Origin: Marinobacterium halophilum
Lineage (GTDB): Bacteria > Pseudomonadota > Gammaproteobacteria > Pseudomonadales > Balneatricaceae
Assembly: GCF_003014615.1 (NCBI RefSeq)
Contig: NZ_PYGI01000004.1
Span: 62,001-126,000, forward strand
Direction of reading: 5' to 3'
DNA: 64,000 nucleotides
Shown here: one piece after another, positions 9,797 through 19,685 of the stretch
Layout: each line of letters starts with the position of its first letter
Position numbering within the stretch: position 1 is the stretch's first letter
Notes under the pieces: generated by a model
What the model saw: the letters and a program-made list of their open reading frames with translations, nothing else
What the model was told of the DNA's origin: nothing
Databases searched by the model: none
Translations under genes and position numbers: made by a program

Positions 9797-10553
9797 CGTC
9801 CCAGTATTCGATCAGGGACATCAGCCGCGTCAGTACGGTATCGGCGTGACTGATAAAGGGCAGATGGGCACTCTGTTCGATAATTTGAATGCGCAGCTGG
9901 GCATTCAACCTCAAAGCCTCATCTGCCAGCGCCACCGGCACCAGCTGATCTTCACGGCCCAGCAGCAACTGCGCCGGGCAGTTGAGACCAACCAAGGCGG
10001 TACGCAGGTCAGCTTCCAGCAGCTGCAACGCCGCAGCCAATGCCTGAGGCCGGGCGTCGGCAATTACAGCCTTCAGCTGTTTAAGTTCATCACGGGCACT
10101 GACCGAACCGCGTGTCTGCAGAGCGGCAAAACGCTGCAATGTTTTCGCCTCGTTGCCCACCAACGATTCGGCAAATGCACCGAACACCTCGGCCGCCATG
10201 GCGCAGGGCCAACCTTCACGGGCCACAAAACAGGGATTGGCCGCAATCAGACTCAGGCTGGCAACCCGTTCCGGCACCTTGGCCGCCACCGCTAATGCCA
10301 GCTGTCCACCCAGGGACCAGCCAACCCAATGAGCGCGCTCAGGCGCAACGGCCAACAAGGACTCCACGACAGTCTCCAGCGACATGTCGCCCGCAGGTGC
10401 CGAGCGCCCCAGTCCCGGCAGATCGACCCGAGTGACTCGGTAACGCTCGGACAGCCGGTCGGCAAAATCGCCCCAGATGTCGGAGCTCAAGCCCCAGCCA
10501 TGCAATAACACCAGGTCGGTCCCCTGGCCACGCACGTTCGTCCACAGACTCAC
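9777..10553 (-). CDS. bioH: pimeloyl-ACP methyl ester carboxylesterase
   Basis: Alpha/beta hydrolase that removes the methyl group from pimeloyl-ACP methyl ester, ending the BioC-BioH pathway. 258 residues, close to E. coli BioH. It contains [12 protein letters not shown], the nucleophile elbow GWSLGG with S80, and a late histidine in [12 protein letters not shown]. Its ATG overlaps the bioF stop by 4 bases and its end overlaps bioC, so the three genes are translationally linked. The bioH gene is inside the operon here, unlike in E. coli. Confidence 0.95.
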   Translation of the reverse strand: MSLWTNVRGQGTDLVLLHGWGLSSDIWGDFADRLSERYRVTRVDLPGLGRSAPAGDMSLETVVESLLAVAPERAHWVGWSLGGQLALAVAAKVPERVASLSLIAANPCFVAREGWPCAMAAEVFGAFAESLVGNEAKTLQRFAALQTRGSVSARDELKQLKAVIADARPQALAAALQLLEADLRTALVGLNCPAQLLLGREDQLVPVALADEALRLNAQLRIQIIEQSAHLPFISHADTVLTRLMSLIEYWDDAHAAG

Positions 10554-11731
10554 GCGGCACCTCCTGCGGCTCGATCGATACGCACGGCGTCCAGCGCATC
10601 CAGCAGACGGTCGACTTGCGCCTCGCTATGAGCAGCACTGAATGTCACACGCAGACGCGAACTGCCAGCCGGCACGGTCGGCGGGCGAATGGCGCTAATG
10701 AAAATGCCCTTCGCTGCCAGCGCGGCGCTGATCCGCATCGCCTCACCGGCATCGCCGATCATGATCGGCTGAATCGGTGTAGGTGACTCCATCAACTCAT
10801 AGCCCAACTGCTCACAACCACTGCGGAAACGCTTGATCAGCTGCGCCAACCGGTCACGACGCCAGCTGTCGGCCTGCACCAATCGGAGACTGGCACGGGT
10901 GGCTTCGGCCACTGCCGGTGACATGCTGGTGGTATAGATGTAGGTCCGAGCGAACTGGATCAGGGTTTCGATCAACACCTCAGAGCCAGCCACAAAAGCG
11001 CCGGAGGTACCGAACCCCTTGCCAAGCGTACCGACCAATACCGGCACCTCGTCATTACTCAGACCGAAATGCTCGACGCAGCCGCCACCGGTGGCACCCA
11101 CACAGCCAAAGCCATGAGCGTCATCGACCATCAGCCAGCCCTCATGCTCACGGGTGACGCGACTCAGCTCGGGCAGGTCGGCAATATCGCCATCCATGCT
11201 GAAGACACCGTCAGTCACCACCAGTTTGCGCCGCGCCTCGGAACGACTCAGACGCTGGGCCAGGCTTTCAGGATCGTTGTGCAGATAGCGTTGGAAACGG
11301 GCACCACTGAGCAGGCCCGCATCCAGCAGAGAGGCGTGATTGAGACGGTCCTGAAACACGGCATCCTGCTTGTCCACCAGAGCATTGACTGCACCGATAT
11401 TGGCCATATAGCCGGTGGAAAACAGCAACACTCGCTCACGGCCGGTGAATGCCGCCAGCTCTTCTTCCAACGCATGGTGCGCCTGCGAGTGACCATTGAC
11501 CAGGTGGGACGCGCCGCCACCGACGCCATAGGTATCCGCACCGCGTTTGAGCGCCGCGATCACCTCCGGGTGGTTGGCCAGCCCCAGATAGTCGTTGGAG
11601 CAGAACGCCAGATAACGCTGCCCGTCGACACTGACTTCCGGCCCCTGTGCCGACTCCAGCACCCGACGCTGGCGGTACAGGTTGTCGCGCCGCCGCGCCT
11701 CAAGCGCAACGGCCAGATCGTTGAACGACAT
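10550..11731 (-). CDS. bioF: 8-amino-7-oxononanoate synthase
   Basis: PLP enzyme joining L-alanine and pimeloyl-ACP to give KAPA. 393 residues. Family motifs are [12 protein letters not shown] near the N-terminus, [30 protein letters not shown], and the PLP lysine in [14 protein letters not shown]. It follows bioB after 9 bases and overlaps bioH by 4 bases. Confidence 0.97.
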   Translation of the reverse strand: MSFNDLAVALEARRRDNLYRQRRVLESAQGPEVSVDGQRYLAFCSNDYLGLANHPEVIAALKRGADTYGVGGGASHLVNGHSQAHHALEEELAAFTGRERVLLFSTGYMANIGAVNALVDKQDAVFQDRLNHASLLDAGLLSGARFQRYLHNDPESLAQRLSRSEARRKLVVTDGVFSMDGDIADLPELSRVTREHEGWLMVDDAHGFGCVGATGGGCVEHFGLSNDEVPVLVGTLGKGFGTSGAFVAGSEVLIETLIQFARTYIYTTSMSPAVAEATRASLRLVQADSWRRDRLAQLIKRFRSGCEQLGYELMESPTPIQPIMIGDAGEAMRISAALAAKGIFISAIRPPTVPAGSSRLRVTFSAAHSEAQVDRLLDALDAVRIDRAAGGAA

Positions 11732-11740
11732 GAGCGCGCC

Positions 11741-12796
11741 TCAGTGCGTAGCAGAGGCGTCGACGAACAGGTCAGCATCCTGCTGCGCCTGAATTTCGGC
11801 CGCCAGCTGCTGCTCCTGATCGGCATCGGAATTTTCGATGCGCTGCTCCGGGCGGATCCCCAGACGCTTGAACAGCTGCAGGTCACGGTTGGTTTCCGGG
11901 TTCGGCGTGGTCAGCAGACATTCGCCATAGAAGATGGAGTTGGCACCGGCGAAGAAGGCCATCGATTGCAGCTCATCGGACATCTGTTCACGACCGGCCG
12001 ACAGACGCACATGGGATTTCGGCATCATGATGCGGGCAACAGCGATGGTACGGACGAACTCCAACGGGTCCAGATCATCGACGTTTTCCAGCGGCGTGCC
12101 CTGCACCTTGACCAACATGTTGATCGGCACCGATTCCGGCTGCTGCGGCAGATTGGCCAGCTGCATCAGCAGGCCGTAGCGGTCGCGGGCAGTCTCGCCC
12201 ATGCCGAGGATGCCGCCGCTGCAGATTTTCATGCCGGAGTCACGCACATGCTGCAGCGTATCGAGACGGTCCGCATAGGTGCGGGTGGTGATGATCTTGT
12301 CGTAGAACTCCGGCGAGGTATCCAGATTATGGTTGTAGTAATCCAGTCCTGCCTCGGCCAACTGACCGGCCTGGGATTCCTGCAGCATGCCCAGCGTCAT
12401 GCAGGTCTCCAGTCCCATCGCCTTCACGCCTTTAATCATCTCGATCACGTAGGGCATGTCGCGCTCGGTCGGGTGTTTCCAGGCCGCGCCCATGCAGAAG
12501 CGGCTCGAACCGGATTCTTTCGCCTGTTTGGCCTTGTTCAGCACCGCTTCCACTTCCATCAGACGCTGCTTTTCCAGGCCGGTATTGTAGTGCGCGCTCT
12601 GCGGGCAATATTTGCAATCTTCCGGGCAGGAGCCGGTCTTGATCGACAACAACGTGCTGACCTGGACCTCGTTGGGATTGAAGTGCTGACGGTGCACCGT
12701 CTGCGCCTGGAACAGCAGGTCATTCATTGGCAGCTCGAACAGGTCGCGAACTTCCTGCTCAGTCCAGTCGTGGCGCACTTCGGCGTTGCTTTGCAT
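11741..12796 (-). CDS. bioB: biotin synthase
   Basis: Radical SAM enzyme that inserts sulfur into dethiobiotin. 351 residues. The [4Fe-4S] cluster motif CPEDCKYC gives C57, C61 and C64. C101, C132 and C192, in CMGAAW, CMTLGM and [10 protein letters not shown], are the expected ligands of the auxiliary [2Fe-2S] cluster, and the arginine in [10 protein letters not shown] is also present. First gene of bioB-F-H-C-D, with a strong promoter just upstream that overlaps the divergent comF start region. The acidic C-terminal tail after about residue 325 is a common extension in this lineage. Confidence 0.98.
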   Translation of the reverse strand: MQSNAEVRHDWTEQEVRDLFELPMNDLLFQAQTVHRQHFNPNEVQVSTLLSIKTGSCPEDCKYCPQSAHYNTGLEKQRLMEVEAVLNKAKQAKESGSSRFCMGAAWKHPTERDMPYVIEMIKGVKAMGLETCMTLGMLQESQAGQLAEAGLDYYNHNLDTSPEFYDKIITTRTYADRLDTLQHVRDSGMKICSGGILGMGETARDRYGLLMQLANLPQQPESVPINMLVKVQGTPLENVDDLDPLEFVRTIAVARIMMPKSHVRLSAGREQMSDELQSMAFFAGANSIFYGECLLTTPNPETNRDLQLFKRLGIRPEQRIENSDADQEQQLAAEIQAQQDADLFVDASATH

Positions 12797-12865
12797 GACT
12801 TCAATCCCCTTGTGGCATAATCGTTGAGCGCCCCCAAGGATGCGGGGGCGGACAGAATGCAGATC

Positions 12866-12893
12866 ATCATAAGGCGACAGAGGAAGCTGTCAA
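12866..12893 (-). promoter_or_regulatory. sigma-70 promoter of the bio operon
   Basis: Minus-strand TTGACA (12888-12893), a 16-base spacer and TATGAT (12866-12871), a near-consensus promoter. GGTTGACA resembles one half of a BirA operator, but the expected partner half-site is not found. A 14-bp inverted repeat TGAAC-TACT-GTTCA (12913-12926) lies about 20 bases upstream of the -35, within the first codons of comF. Confidence 0.65.
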
Positions 12894-12896
12894 CCT

Positions 12897-13598
12897 ATGT
12901 TTAAACCAGTAATGAACTACTGTTCAAAAAACATACATCCGTGCGCATTATGCGGTGCGCCCGATGCCGACCATCATGGCCTCTGTGCCGACTGCCATGG
13001 CGACCTGCCCTGGCTGGTCCGTGCCTGCCCCCGTTGCGCCCTGCCACTGGAGCCGCATGCGACCACTACCTGCAACCATTGCCGACACGCACCGCCCCCC
13101 TTCGACCGAACCCTGGCCGCCTTTCATTACGACTTTCCCCTCAGCCAACTGTTGCCACACATCAAGTATCAGCGCCAGCCGGCACACATTGGCTGGCTGG
13201 GCCGAGTACTGGCGGCCTATCTACGGGTACATTATGAAGATGATTGGCCCGATGCCCTGATACCGGTGCCCATGCACCCATTGAACGAGCTGCACCGGGG
13301 CTTCAATCAGGCATCTCTGTTGGCAGAGGTACTGGCCAAACAGTTACAGCTGCCGATAGAGCCGGTTTTGCGCAAGCGTCAGCGCACCCCTCATCAAATG
13401 TCGCTGAATCTGGAGGATCGCCGGCACAATCTGCACAACGCCTTTGATGTAGCCCGACCACCCGCCCGCCATGTTGCCCTGATCGACGACGTCATGACCA
13501 CCGGTACCACTGTCAGTACGCTGACCACGCTGCTCAAGCGGGCCGGTGCCGAGCGGGTCGATATCTGGGTACTGGCCAGAACGCCCGAGGTTCGTTAA
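12897..13598 (+). CDS. comF: ComF family phosphoribosyltransferase-like protein
   Basis: 233-residue ComF protein. The N-terminal zinc-ribbon-like region has four Cys pairs (CALC, CADC, CPRC, CNHC) within the first 65 residues. The C-terminal phosphoribosyltransferase fold has the PRPP-binding loop ALIDDVMTTGTTV and the family stretch RGFNQASLLAEVLA. ComF proteins take part in DNA uptake in competent species; in non-competent ones (GntX/YhgH) the role is less clear. The ATG at 12897 has GAGGA 12 bases upstream. Divergent from bioB, as bioB-comF pairs often are in gammaproteobacteria. Confidence 0.9.
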   Translation: MFKPVMNYCSKNIHPCALCGAPDADHHGLCADCHGDLPWLVRACPRCALPLEPHATTTCNHCRHAPPPFDRTLAAFHYDFPLSQLLPHIKYQRQPAHIGWLGRVLAAYLRVHYEDDWPDALIPVPMHPLNELHRGFNQASLLAEVLAKQLQLPIEPVLRKRQRTPHQMSLNLEDRRHNLHNAFDVARPPARHVALIDDVMTTGTTVSTLTTLLKRAGAERVDIWVLARTPEVR

Positions 13599-13631
13599 AT
13601 TGAACCTTCAGATTCCGTCACAAGGCCTCCC

Positions 13632-14366
13632 ATGTTCAAAACCGCGCTCTGCTGCCTGCTCCTCTGGCTCCCCGCCAGCGTCAGCGCCGATACGCTGAAG
13701 CTGGCAGTGGCAGCCAACTTCAAGACTACACTGGAAATGCTGGTCAAGCAGTTCGACCCGCAGCAGCAACATGACATTGTCATCAGCAGTGCATCCACCG
13801 GTGTGCTCTATACCCAGATTCATCAGGGCGCACCCTTTGATATTTTTTTTGCTGCCGACCGTGCCCGTCCTGAGCGCCTTGAAGCCGAAGGACTTGGCCT
13901 GGCCAACAGTCGCATGACCTATGCAGTGGGCCAGTTGGCTTTGTGGCAACCGGCAGGACAGCCAACTTCACTGCACAGCCTGAACAGTACGCGTCTGGCC
14001 ATCGCCAACCCCAAAACGGCACCCTATGGTCTGGCCGCGCAGCAGGCACTGATGACAACCGGTCACTGGCAGGACATGCAACGGGTACAGGGCAGCAACA
14101 TTGCCCAAACCTTCCAGTTCGTCCACAGCGGCAACGTTACCCAGGGCCTGGTTGCACATGCGCAACTCCGGCAGCTCGATATACCTGCCAACCAATGGGT
14201 GGTTATCGACGCCAGACTCTACGCCCCCATAGAGCAGCAGCTGATCCGCCTGCAGCGCAGCGCCGACAACCAGTTGGCCGAGCAGTTCATCCACTTCATG
14301 CGTTCAGCCGACGCTCGCCACCTGATTGAACACAGCGGTTACGGGCCTGCCGATGCTGCCCACTGA
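13632..14366 (+). CDS. modA: molybdate-binding periplasmic protein
   Basis: Periplasmic binding protein of the molybdate ABC transporter. 244 residues with a signal peptide (about 1-19, cleavage near VSA-D). The mature part begins TLKLAVAANFKTTLEML and contains SSASTGVLYTQI and GAPFDIFFAADRARPE, typical of ModA. Clusters with modB (overlap) and modC in one operon, 33 bases after comF. Confidence 0.95.
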   Translation: MFKTALCCLLLWLPASVSADTLKLAVAANFKTTLEMLVKQFDPQQQHDIVISSASTGVLYTQIHQGAPFDIFFAADRARPERLEAEGLGLANSRMTYAVGQLALWQPAGQPTSLHSLNSTRLAIANPKTAPYGLAAQQALMTTGHWQDMQRVQGSNIAQTFQFVHSGNVTQGLVAHAQLRQLDIPANQWVVIDARLYAPIEQQLIRLQRSADNQLAEQFIHFMRSADARHLIEHSGYGPADAAH

Positions 14367-15039
14367 GCAGGACTGGGCCGCACTCTGGCTGACCTTGCAG
14401 CTGGCCAGCCTGACTACGGTCATCCTATTGCTGCTCGGCACTCCGTTCGCCTGGTGGCTGGCGAATACCCGCTGCCGCTGGAAAGCCGTGCCTGAAGCGC
14501 TGGTAGCACTACCGCTGATCCTGCCCCCCACCGTACTCGGTTTTTACCTGCTGCTGGCTTTCGCCCCGGATGGCATCCTCGGTGCGCCCTGGTTGTGGTT
14601 GACCGGCTCCGGGCTGGCATTCAGTTTCACCGGTCTGCTGATCGGCTCCATCCTCTATTCACTGCCGTTTGTGGTGCAGCCGTTACAAAGCGGTTTCGAG
14701 CAACTGGACCACTCACTGCTGCGCGCAGCTGCAACGCTGGGTGCCGGGCGCTGGTCTCAATTCAGACGGGTCGTGGTGCCGCTGTGCCGCCGCAGTTTTC
14801 TCACCGCCATTACCCTCGGCTTTGCCCATACGGTTGGCGAGTTCGGTGTCGTGCTGATGATCGGCGGCAATATCCCCGGCAGCACCCAGGTGCTGTCGAT
14901 CGCGCTCTATGATCATGTCGAAACCCTCGACTACGCCCGCGCGCACTGGCTGGCTGGCGGCCTGTTGCTGTTCTCCGTCCTGCTGTTACTGCTGCTGTAC
15001 AGTCTCAACCGGCGGCCACGTACCGAGGCACGCTCATGA
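14353..15039 (+). CDS. modB: molybdate ABC transporter permease
   Basis: Inner-membrane permease of the molybdate transporter. 228 residues with about five membrane segments and the EAA-like loop AAATLGAGRWSQFRRVVVPL that contacts ModC. The ATG at 14353 gives MLPTEQDWAALWLTLQLA, matching the ModB start; a TTG nine codons earlier is less likely. The start lies inside the end of modA (14-base overlap) and the end overlaps modC by 4 bases, so all three are translationally coupled. Confidence 0.95.
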   Translation: MLPTEQDWAALWLTLQLASLTTVILLLLGTPFAWWLANTRCRWKAVPEALVALPLILPPTVLGFYLLLAFAPDGILGAPWLWLTGSGLAFSFTGLLIGSILYSLPFVVQPLQSGFEQLDHSLLRAAATLGAGRWSQFRRVVVPLCRRSFLTAITLGFAHTVGEFGVVLMIGGNIPGSTQVLSIALYDHVETLDYARAHWLAGGLLLFSVLLLLLLYSLNRRPRTEARS

Positions 15040-16109
15040 GTCTGGAGATAAGTGTTCGCCATCGTTACCGCGATTTTGAACTGGACCTGCAGCTAAGCCT
15101 CGCTGGCAACGGCATCACCGCTCTGTTTGGCCCTTCAGGTTGTGGCAAATCCACGCTGCTGAGAGCACTGGCAGGCACCGAACCGGCACAGCACGGCACG
15201 ATCCACTTTGCCGACCAGTGCTGGCAGGACAGTCAAACCCGGTTCCTGCTGCCCCCGCAACAGCGCGACATCGGTATGGTATTTCAGGATGCGCGCCTGT
15301 TTCCGCACCTGAACGTGGGCGAAAACCTGCGTTTTGCCGCACCCTATACCCGTGGGGGCGTTCAGCTGGATGCCGATAGGCTGCTGCACCAGCTCCAGCT
15401 CGAACCGCTGCTGCAGCAGATGCCCGCTACCCTTTCCGGTGGCCAGCAACAGCGCGTCGCGCTGGCCCGAGCCCTGCTGAGTCGCCCCCGTCTGCTGCTG
15501 ATGGATGAGCCCCTGAGCGCCCTGGATCAAGCCTCACGCAACCTGATTCTTAGCCTGATCGAACAGCTGCAACGCAACCATTCCCTGCCGATCATCTATG
15601 TCACTCATGCCGTCGATGAAGTACTGCGGCTGGCCGAACACATGGTGCGCCTGCAGGACGGACGCGTCATTGCCGAAGGCGATCCGGCTATTCTATTCGG
15701 GCGTTCCGACAGCGATCCATTACTGAGTGACCGCGCCCTGCTGCGAGGGCAGGTCAGCCACCATGACATGGAGTACCGCATGAGTGCCGTGGCCTGTGCC
15801 CCCGGCCAGCCGCCAGTCTGGATCTCCGGTACCGAGCATGCACCGGGAACGGCTATCACGCTCAGCATACAGGCCCGCGACATCGCCCTGTCGCTCCACC
15901 CGCTCACCGGCACCAGTCTGCAAAACCAGCTGCCGATGGAGGTAGTCGAGATCAACGGTCATGACAGCGACCGTCCCCGCCTCATTCTGCGTTTCGGCCA
16001 ACACCGGCTCCCCGTCAGCATCACTCGTCGGGCACTGGTACAGCTGGAACTGCGCAGCGGCATGCATGTATGGGCGCTGATCAAGTCCGTTGCCGTAGAA
16101 CATCAATAA
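15036..16109 (+). CDS. modC: molybdate ABC transporter ATP-binding protein
   Basis: ATPase subunit of ModABC. 357 residues. Walker A GPSGCGKST (32-40), Q-loop MVFQDARLFPHL (about 81-92), signature LSGGQQQR (133-140) and Walker B LLLMDEP (153-159) are all intact. The C-terminal 70 residues form a molybdate-binding (TOBE/Mop) domain that can regulate transport. No modE or molybdenum-cofactor RNA element was seen nearby. Confidence 0.96.
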   Translation: MSLEISVRHRYRDFELDLQLSLAGNGITALFGPSGCGKSTLLRALAGTEPAQHGTIHFADQCWQDSQTRFLLPPQQRDIGMVFQDARLFPHLNVGENLRFAAPYTRGGVQLDADRLLHQLQLEPLLQQMPATLSGGQQQRVALARALLSRPRLLLMDEPLSALDQASRNLILSLIEQLQRNHSLPIIYVTHAVDEVLRLAEHMVRLQDGRVIAEGDPAILFGRSDSDPLLSDRALLRGQVSHHDMEYRMSAVACAPGQPPVWISGTEHAPGTAITLSIQARDIALSLHPLTGTSLQNQLPMEVVEINGHDSDRPRLILRFGQHRLPVSITRRALVQLELRSGMHVWALIKSVAVEHQ

Positions 16110-16182
16110 AGACAAGTAGTTACTCGACCAACGTCCAAGTCTTTGCTAGCTTCATCATTGTACGTATAAAAAGGCACACGGA

Positions 16183-17814
16183 ATGACACTGGAAATGCTG
16201 GGACAGCTATTCGGCGGTATCGGGCTATTTCTGCTCGGCATGCAACTGCTTACCAACGGCCTCAAACAGGCCGCCGGGCGTTCGCTCAAGGCCACGCTGG
16301 AACACGCCACCGGGTCACGCCTCAAGGGCGTCGTGTCCGGTGCCTTGATTACCGCACTGGTCCAGTCCTCCAGCGCAGTCACGGTGGCCACTCTCGGCTT
16401 CGTCAACGCCGGCCTGCTGTCACTGGGACAGTCGGTATCGATCATTTATGGCAGCAATATTGGTACCACCATGGTCGGCTGGCTGGTGGCGCTGATCGGG
16501 TTCAAATTCAAGATCAGTGCCTTTGCCTTGCCCCTGATCGGAGTCGGCATGGTGTTGCGTGTCAGCGGCGGCAACAGCCGACGTGCCCATCTCGGCAGTG
16601 CCATTGCCGGTTTCGGTCTGTTTTTCATCGGCCTCGACTTTCTGCGCGGCAGTTTTGACGGTTTGAGTGCCTCGGTTCCGCTGGCTGAATTCGGTACCGG
16701 CCCGCTGGCGCTGGCACTGTTCGTACTGGCCGGCATTTTGCTGACCTTCCTGATGCAAGCGTCCGCCGCCGTGATCGCCATCGCCCTGTCGCTGGTATAT
16801 ACCGAGAGCATCTCCCTGACCGCCGCCGCCGCACTGGTGATCGGAGCGAACGTCGGCACCACTACCACGGCTCTGCTGGCCTCCATCGGCGCGACGCCCA
16901 ACGCCAAACGCATATCGGCCGCCCACGTTCTGTTCAACCTACTCACCGGTCTGGTCGGACTGGTACTGTTGATCGGACTTAGCGGCATCCTCGATCGGCT
17001 CGACTCGGCACACGTTGACCTGGTCTCCATGCTGGCCCTGTTCCATACTCTGTTCAACATTGCCGGTGTACTGCTGATGTGGCCGCTGACCGACCGCATG
17101 GTACGTTTTCTGAAGCAACGCTTCCGCACCCAGGAAGAAAACGAAGCCCACCCCCGATACCTGGACAACAATATCCTGACCACGCCCTCACTGGCCGTTG
17201 AGGCGATAAACATGGAGTTGGCCCGTGTCAGTCGGGTCTGCAGCCGCATGGCACGTGAAGCGATCAGCGCTGAGCGTGCTGCCTCCGTGCGCCTGCAGCA
17301 GCAATATGAAAGCATTAACCTGCTGATCAACAAAATTGGCAGCTTCAACCAGGAGCTGGCCCGCCAGAACCTCAATGCCGAAATCAGCGAAACCCTGCCC
17401 GTCTCTCTGCGTGTCGCCCGCTATTTCAGCGAAATGGCCCGGCTTGCCGCCCGTCTGCCAGAATACTATCCGGTGCTGGAACAGATTGAAGATTTGGGCA
17501 TACGGGCCAATGTACACGACTACCAACAGGCCGTTATCCACCTGATCGATGCCTGTGAGATCAATGAGGCTAAGGATACTCAGGGTTATGAAGCCCACCA
17601 GATGAAACGCCAGATGGAGCATGAATATCAGCACCTGAAAAGCACACTGCTGAATCAGACCATCTCCAGCCAGTTGACCCCGGCGGATTCGGTCGCCCTG
17701 CTCGATGCGCTCAGCCATATTCACCGCCTGGCGGAACAGGCCGAGAAAGCCTCCCGTCACTGGAGCAGTACTACACCGGTACAAACCCGCGCGCCGCTGC
17801 TGGACACCGAGTGA
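16183..17814 (+). CDS. yjbB: Na+/phosphate cotransporter family protein with PhoU-like C-terminus
   Basis: 543 residues, the same length as E. coli YjbB, which exports phosphate. The first 310 residues hold about eight to nine membrane segments with the two inverted repeats of the NptA/Na-Pi family: SALITALVQSSSAVTVATLGFV and LLTFLMQASAAVIAIALSLV, each followed by a GxNxGTT motif. The C-terminal 200 residues are a soluble helical PhoU-like domain. A weak AAGG lies upstream. Stands alone between modC and trmO. Confidence 0.9.
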   Translation: MTLEMLGQLFGGIGLFLLGMQLLTNGLKQAAGRSLKATLEHATGSRLKGVVSGALITALVQSSSAVTVATLGFVNAGLLSLGQSVSIIYGSNIGTTMVGWLVALIGFKFKISAFALPLIGVGMVLRVSGGNSRRAHLGSAIAGFGLFFIGLDFLRGSFDGLSASVPLAEFGTGPLALALFVLAGILLTFLMQASAAVIAIALSLVYTESISLTAAAALVIGANVGTTTTALLASIGATPNAKRISAAHVLFNLLTGLVGLVLLIGLSGILDRLDSAHVDLVSMLALFHTLFNIAGVLLMWPLTDRMVRFLKQRFRTQEENEAHPRYLDNNILTTPSLAVEAINMELARVSRVCSRMAREAISAERAASVRLQQQYESINLLINKIGSFNQELARQNLNAEISETLPVSLRVARYFSEMARLAARLPEYYPVLEQIEDLGIRANVHDYQQAVIHLIDACEINEAKDTQGYEAHQMKRQMEHEYQHLKSTLLNQTISSQLTPADSVALLDALSHIHRLAEQAEKASRHWSSTTPVQTRAPLLDTE

Positions 17815-17853
17815 TGCGATATACTGCGCGGCAACGGACCAGCGGAGCAGCAG

Positions 17854-18576
17854 ATGAGCGATCAGACGACCCTACCGATGCAGGCAATCGGGTATATTCA
17901 CAGCCCCTTTGACGAAAAGTTCGGTATTCCGCGCCAGCCCGGCCTGGCCTCCATCCGCGCCCAGGTGGAGCTGGTACCACCCTTTGCGTCGCCTGATGCC
18001 GTGCGTGGTTTGGAGCATTGCTCTCATATCTGGCTGGTATTCATATTCAGCGCCACGGCTGACAAGGGCTGGAGCCCTACCGTTCGCCCCCCGCGACTCG
18101 GCGGCAACCAGCGCCTCGGGGTGTTTGCCACCCGCTCGCCCTTCCGTCCCAACCCTATCGGCCTCTCCTGTGTTCGCCTGGTTGGCATACGCTGTGAAGG
18201 CGAACGGGTGTGGCTGGATGTAGAAGGAGCTGACCTGCTTGATGGCACGCCGATTCTGGACATCAAACCTTACCTGCCCTATTCCGACAGTCTGCCGGAG
18301 GCCGAATTTGCCCTTGCTTCCCGCATCGAACGCCTTGCGCTACCGGTGGTATTCAGTGCCGAAGCCGAAACTGCCTGCAGCCGGATCAGCGATGAGCTGA
18401 ACCAGCCACTGGCGCGGCAAATCAGTGAAATTCTGCTGTGTGACCCACGCCCTGCCTACAAGAAGGGCGACAGCGAGCGTATCTACGGCATCAGCCTGTA
18501 CGGCTTCAACATCCGCTTCCGGATCAGCTCCGAGCAAATCGATGTGCTCAGCCTTGCCCCCCACCCAGAGACTTGA
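17854..18576 (+). CDS. trmO: tRNA (t6A37) N6-methyltransferase TrmO
   Basis: Methylates N6-threonylcarbamoyladenosine at position 37 of some tRNAs, using SAM. 240 residues, close to E. coli TrmO (YaeB/TsaA). The beta-barrel domain has IGYIHSPFDEKFGIPRQPG, then RLGVFATRSPFRPNPIGLS, and DLLDGTPILDIKPYLPYSDS, all hallmark stretches. The C-terminal extension with DPRPAYKKGDSERIYG is typical of gammaproteobacterial members. The RND adaptor gene begins 4 bases after its stop. Confidence 0.94.
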   Translation: MSDQTTLPMQAIGYIHSPFDEKFGIPRQPGLASIRAQVELVPPFASPDAVRGLEHCSHIWLVFIFSATADKGWSPTVRPPRLGGNQRLGVFATRSPFRPNPIGLSCVRLVGIRCEGERVWLDVEGADLLDGTPILDIKPYLPYSDSLPEAEFALASRIERLALPVVFSAEAETACSRISDELNQPLARQISEILLCDPRPAYKKGDSERIYGISLYGFNIRFRISSEQIDVLSLAPHPET

Positions 18577-18579
18577 ACC

Positions 18580-19674
18580 ATGCGCATACGGACTCGCCTG
18601 CCCCTGACCATCAGCCTGCTGAGCGCAGCCCTGCTGTTGGCTGGATGTGAACCTGCCCCCATCGCACAGCCAGATCCTGACCGCTCTCGCCCGGCTAACC
18701 TGTTCAAGGTGCGCTCGGCTGAAGCGGGCCTGCAACGCCAGTTCCCGGCAACCGTTGAGGCCTGGCGCAGCGCCTCGCTGGCGTTTCGCGTCCCCGGCAC
18801 GCTGGAGCAGCTGCCGGCTCAGGCCGGGCTGGAGGTCAAACAGGGCGACCTGTTGGCACAACTCGACACCACCGACTATCGCCGCGTTCTTGAAGAGCGC
18901 GAAGCACGCTTTGAACTGGCCGATATCCGCTATCAACAGCAGGCCTCATTGCTGGCGCGCAACTACACCTCCGAAGTCAGCCTCGATGAGGCCCGCGCCG
19001 AGCTGAAAGCGGCCCGTGCCGCACTGAATATCGCCCGCGACAATCTGGGCTATACCCGTTTGCACGCGCCGTTCAGCGGCATCATCTCGCAGCTGCAGAC
19101 CGAAAATTTCCAGCAGGTGCAAGCCCAGCAACCGGTCCTTATGCTGCAGGACGAGAGCCGTCTGGATATCCGCTTTGGCGCCCCTGAATCGATTATCAGC
19201 CGTCTGCGTCCGGACCTGGAACCCAACGGCGACATCTGCGGTCAGGTCCGCTTCACCTCTCACCCTGCACATGAGTTCACCGCCTGCTATGCCGAGCACG
19301 AAGTGGTATCGGACAGTCGAACCCGCAGCTATGAAGTGGTCTTCCGCATGGACCGTCCCGAAGTTTTCACTGCCCACAGCGGCATGAGCGTGGAGATGAA
19401 TGTGGATCTGGCCCCCCTGCTGCAACCACAAGCCATCACCGGCCTGCCAGTGCCGGTAGGTGCCGTGTTCATGCGTGACCAACAGCACTGGGTCTGGCGT
19501 CTGGATCACGAAGATCGCGCCCGGCGGGTACCGGTCACACCCTTGCAGGTACGCGGTAGTCTGATGCTGATCGATGCCGATCTGAACAGCGGCGACCGGC
19601 TGGTGGCTGCCGGGATCAGTGAAGTCAGGGACGGCATGAAGCTGCATCCGATCCTTCAGGAACGCGGACTCTAG
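18580..19674 (+). CDS. RND efflux periplasmic adaptor (lipoprotein)
   Basis: 364-residue membrane fusion protein linking an RND pump to an outer-membrane channel. The N-terminus is a lipoprotein signal with lipobox LLAG-C23. After it come the barrel-sandwich half LEVKQGDLLAQLDTTDY, a helical hairpin, then GYTRLHAPFSGIISQLQTENFQQVQAQQPV. It belongs to the HlyD/AcrA superfamily. It starts 4 bases after trmO and is 11 bases from the RND permease gene. The substrate cannot be told from sequence. Confidence 0.88.
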   Translation: MRIRTRLPLTISLLSAALLLAGCEPAPIAQPDPDRSRPANLFKVRSAEAGLQRQFPATVEAWRSASLAFRVPGTLEQLPAQAGLEVKQGDLLAQLDTTDYRRVLEEREARFELADIRYQQQASLLARNYTSEVSLDEARAELKAARAALNIARDNLGYTRLHAPFSGIISQLQTENFQQVQAQQPVLMLQDESRLDIRFGAPESIISRLRPDLEPNGDICGQVRFTSHPAHEFTACYAEHEVVSDSRTRSYEVVFRMDRPEVFTAHSGMSVEMNVDLAPLLQPQAITGLPVPVGAVFMRDQQHWVWRLDHEDRARRVPVTPLQVRGSLMLIDADLNSGDRLVAAGISEVRDGMKLHPILQERGL

Positions 19675-19685
19675 GCGGAGCGATG

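Noticed and set aside
11069-12820. 583-codon open frame on the plus strand across bioF and bioB
   Set aside because: It is antisense to two certain genes, has a low-complexity His/Gln/Arg composition typical of frames opposite GC-rich genes, and has no ribosome binding site.
12888-12926. BirA operator in the bioB-comF gap
   Set aside because: GGTTGACA resembles one half-site, but the partner half at the needed distance of about 14-15 bases is missing. Kept only as part of the bioB promoter.
16143-16170. Promoter TTGCTA-N16-TATAAA for the Na/Pi cotransporter gene
   Set aside because: The start point would fall after the likely ribosome binding site and leave a leader of about 6 bases, so a functional assignment is doubtful.
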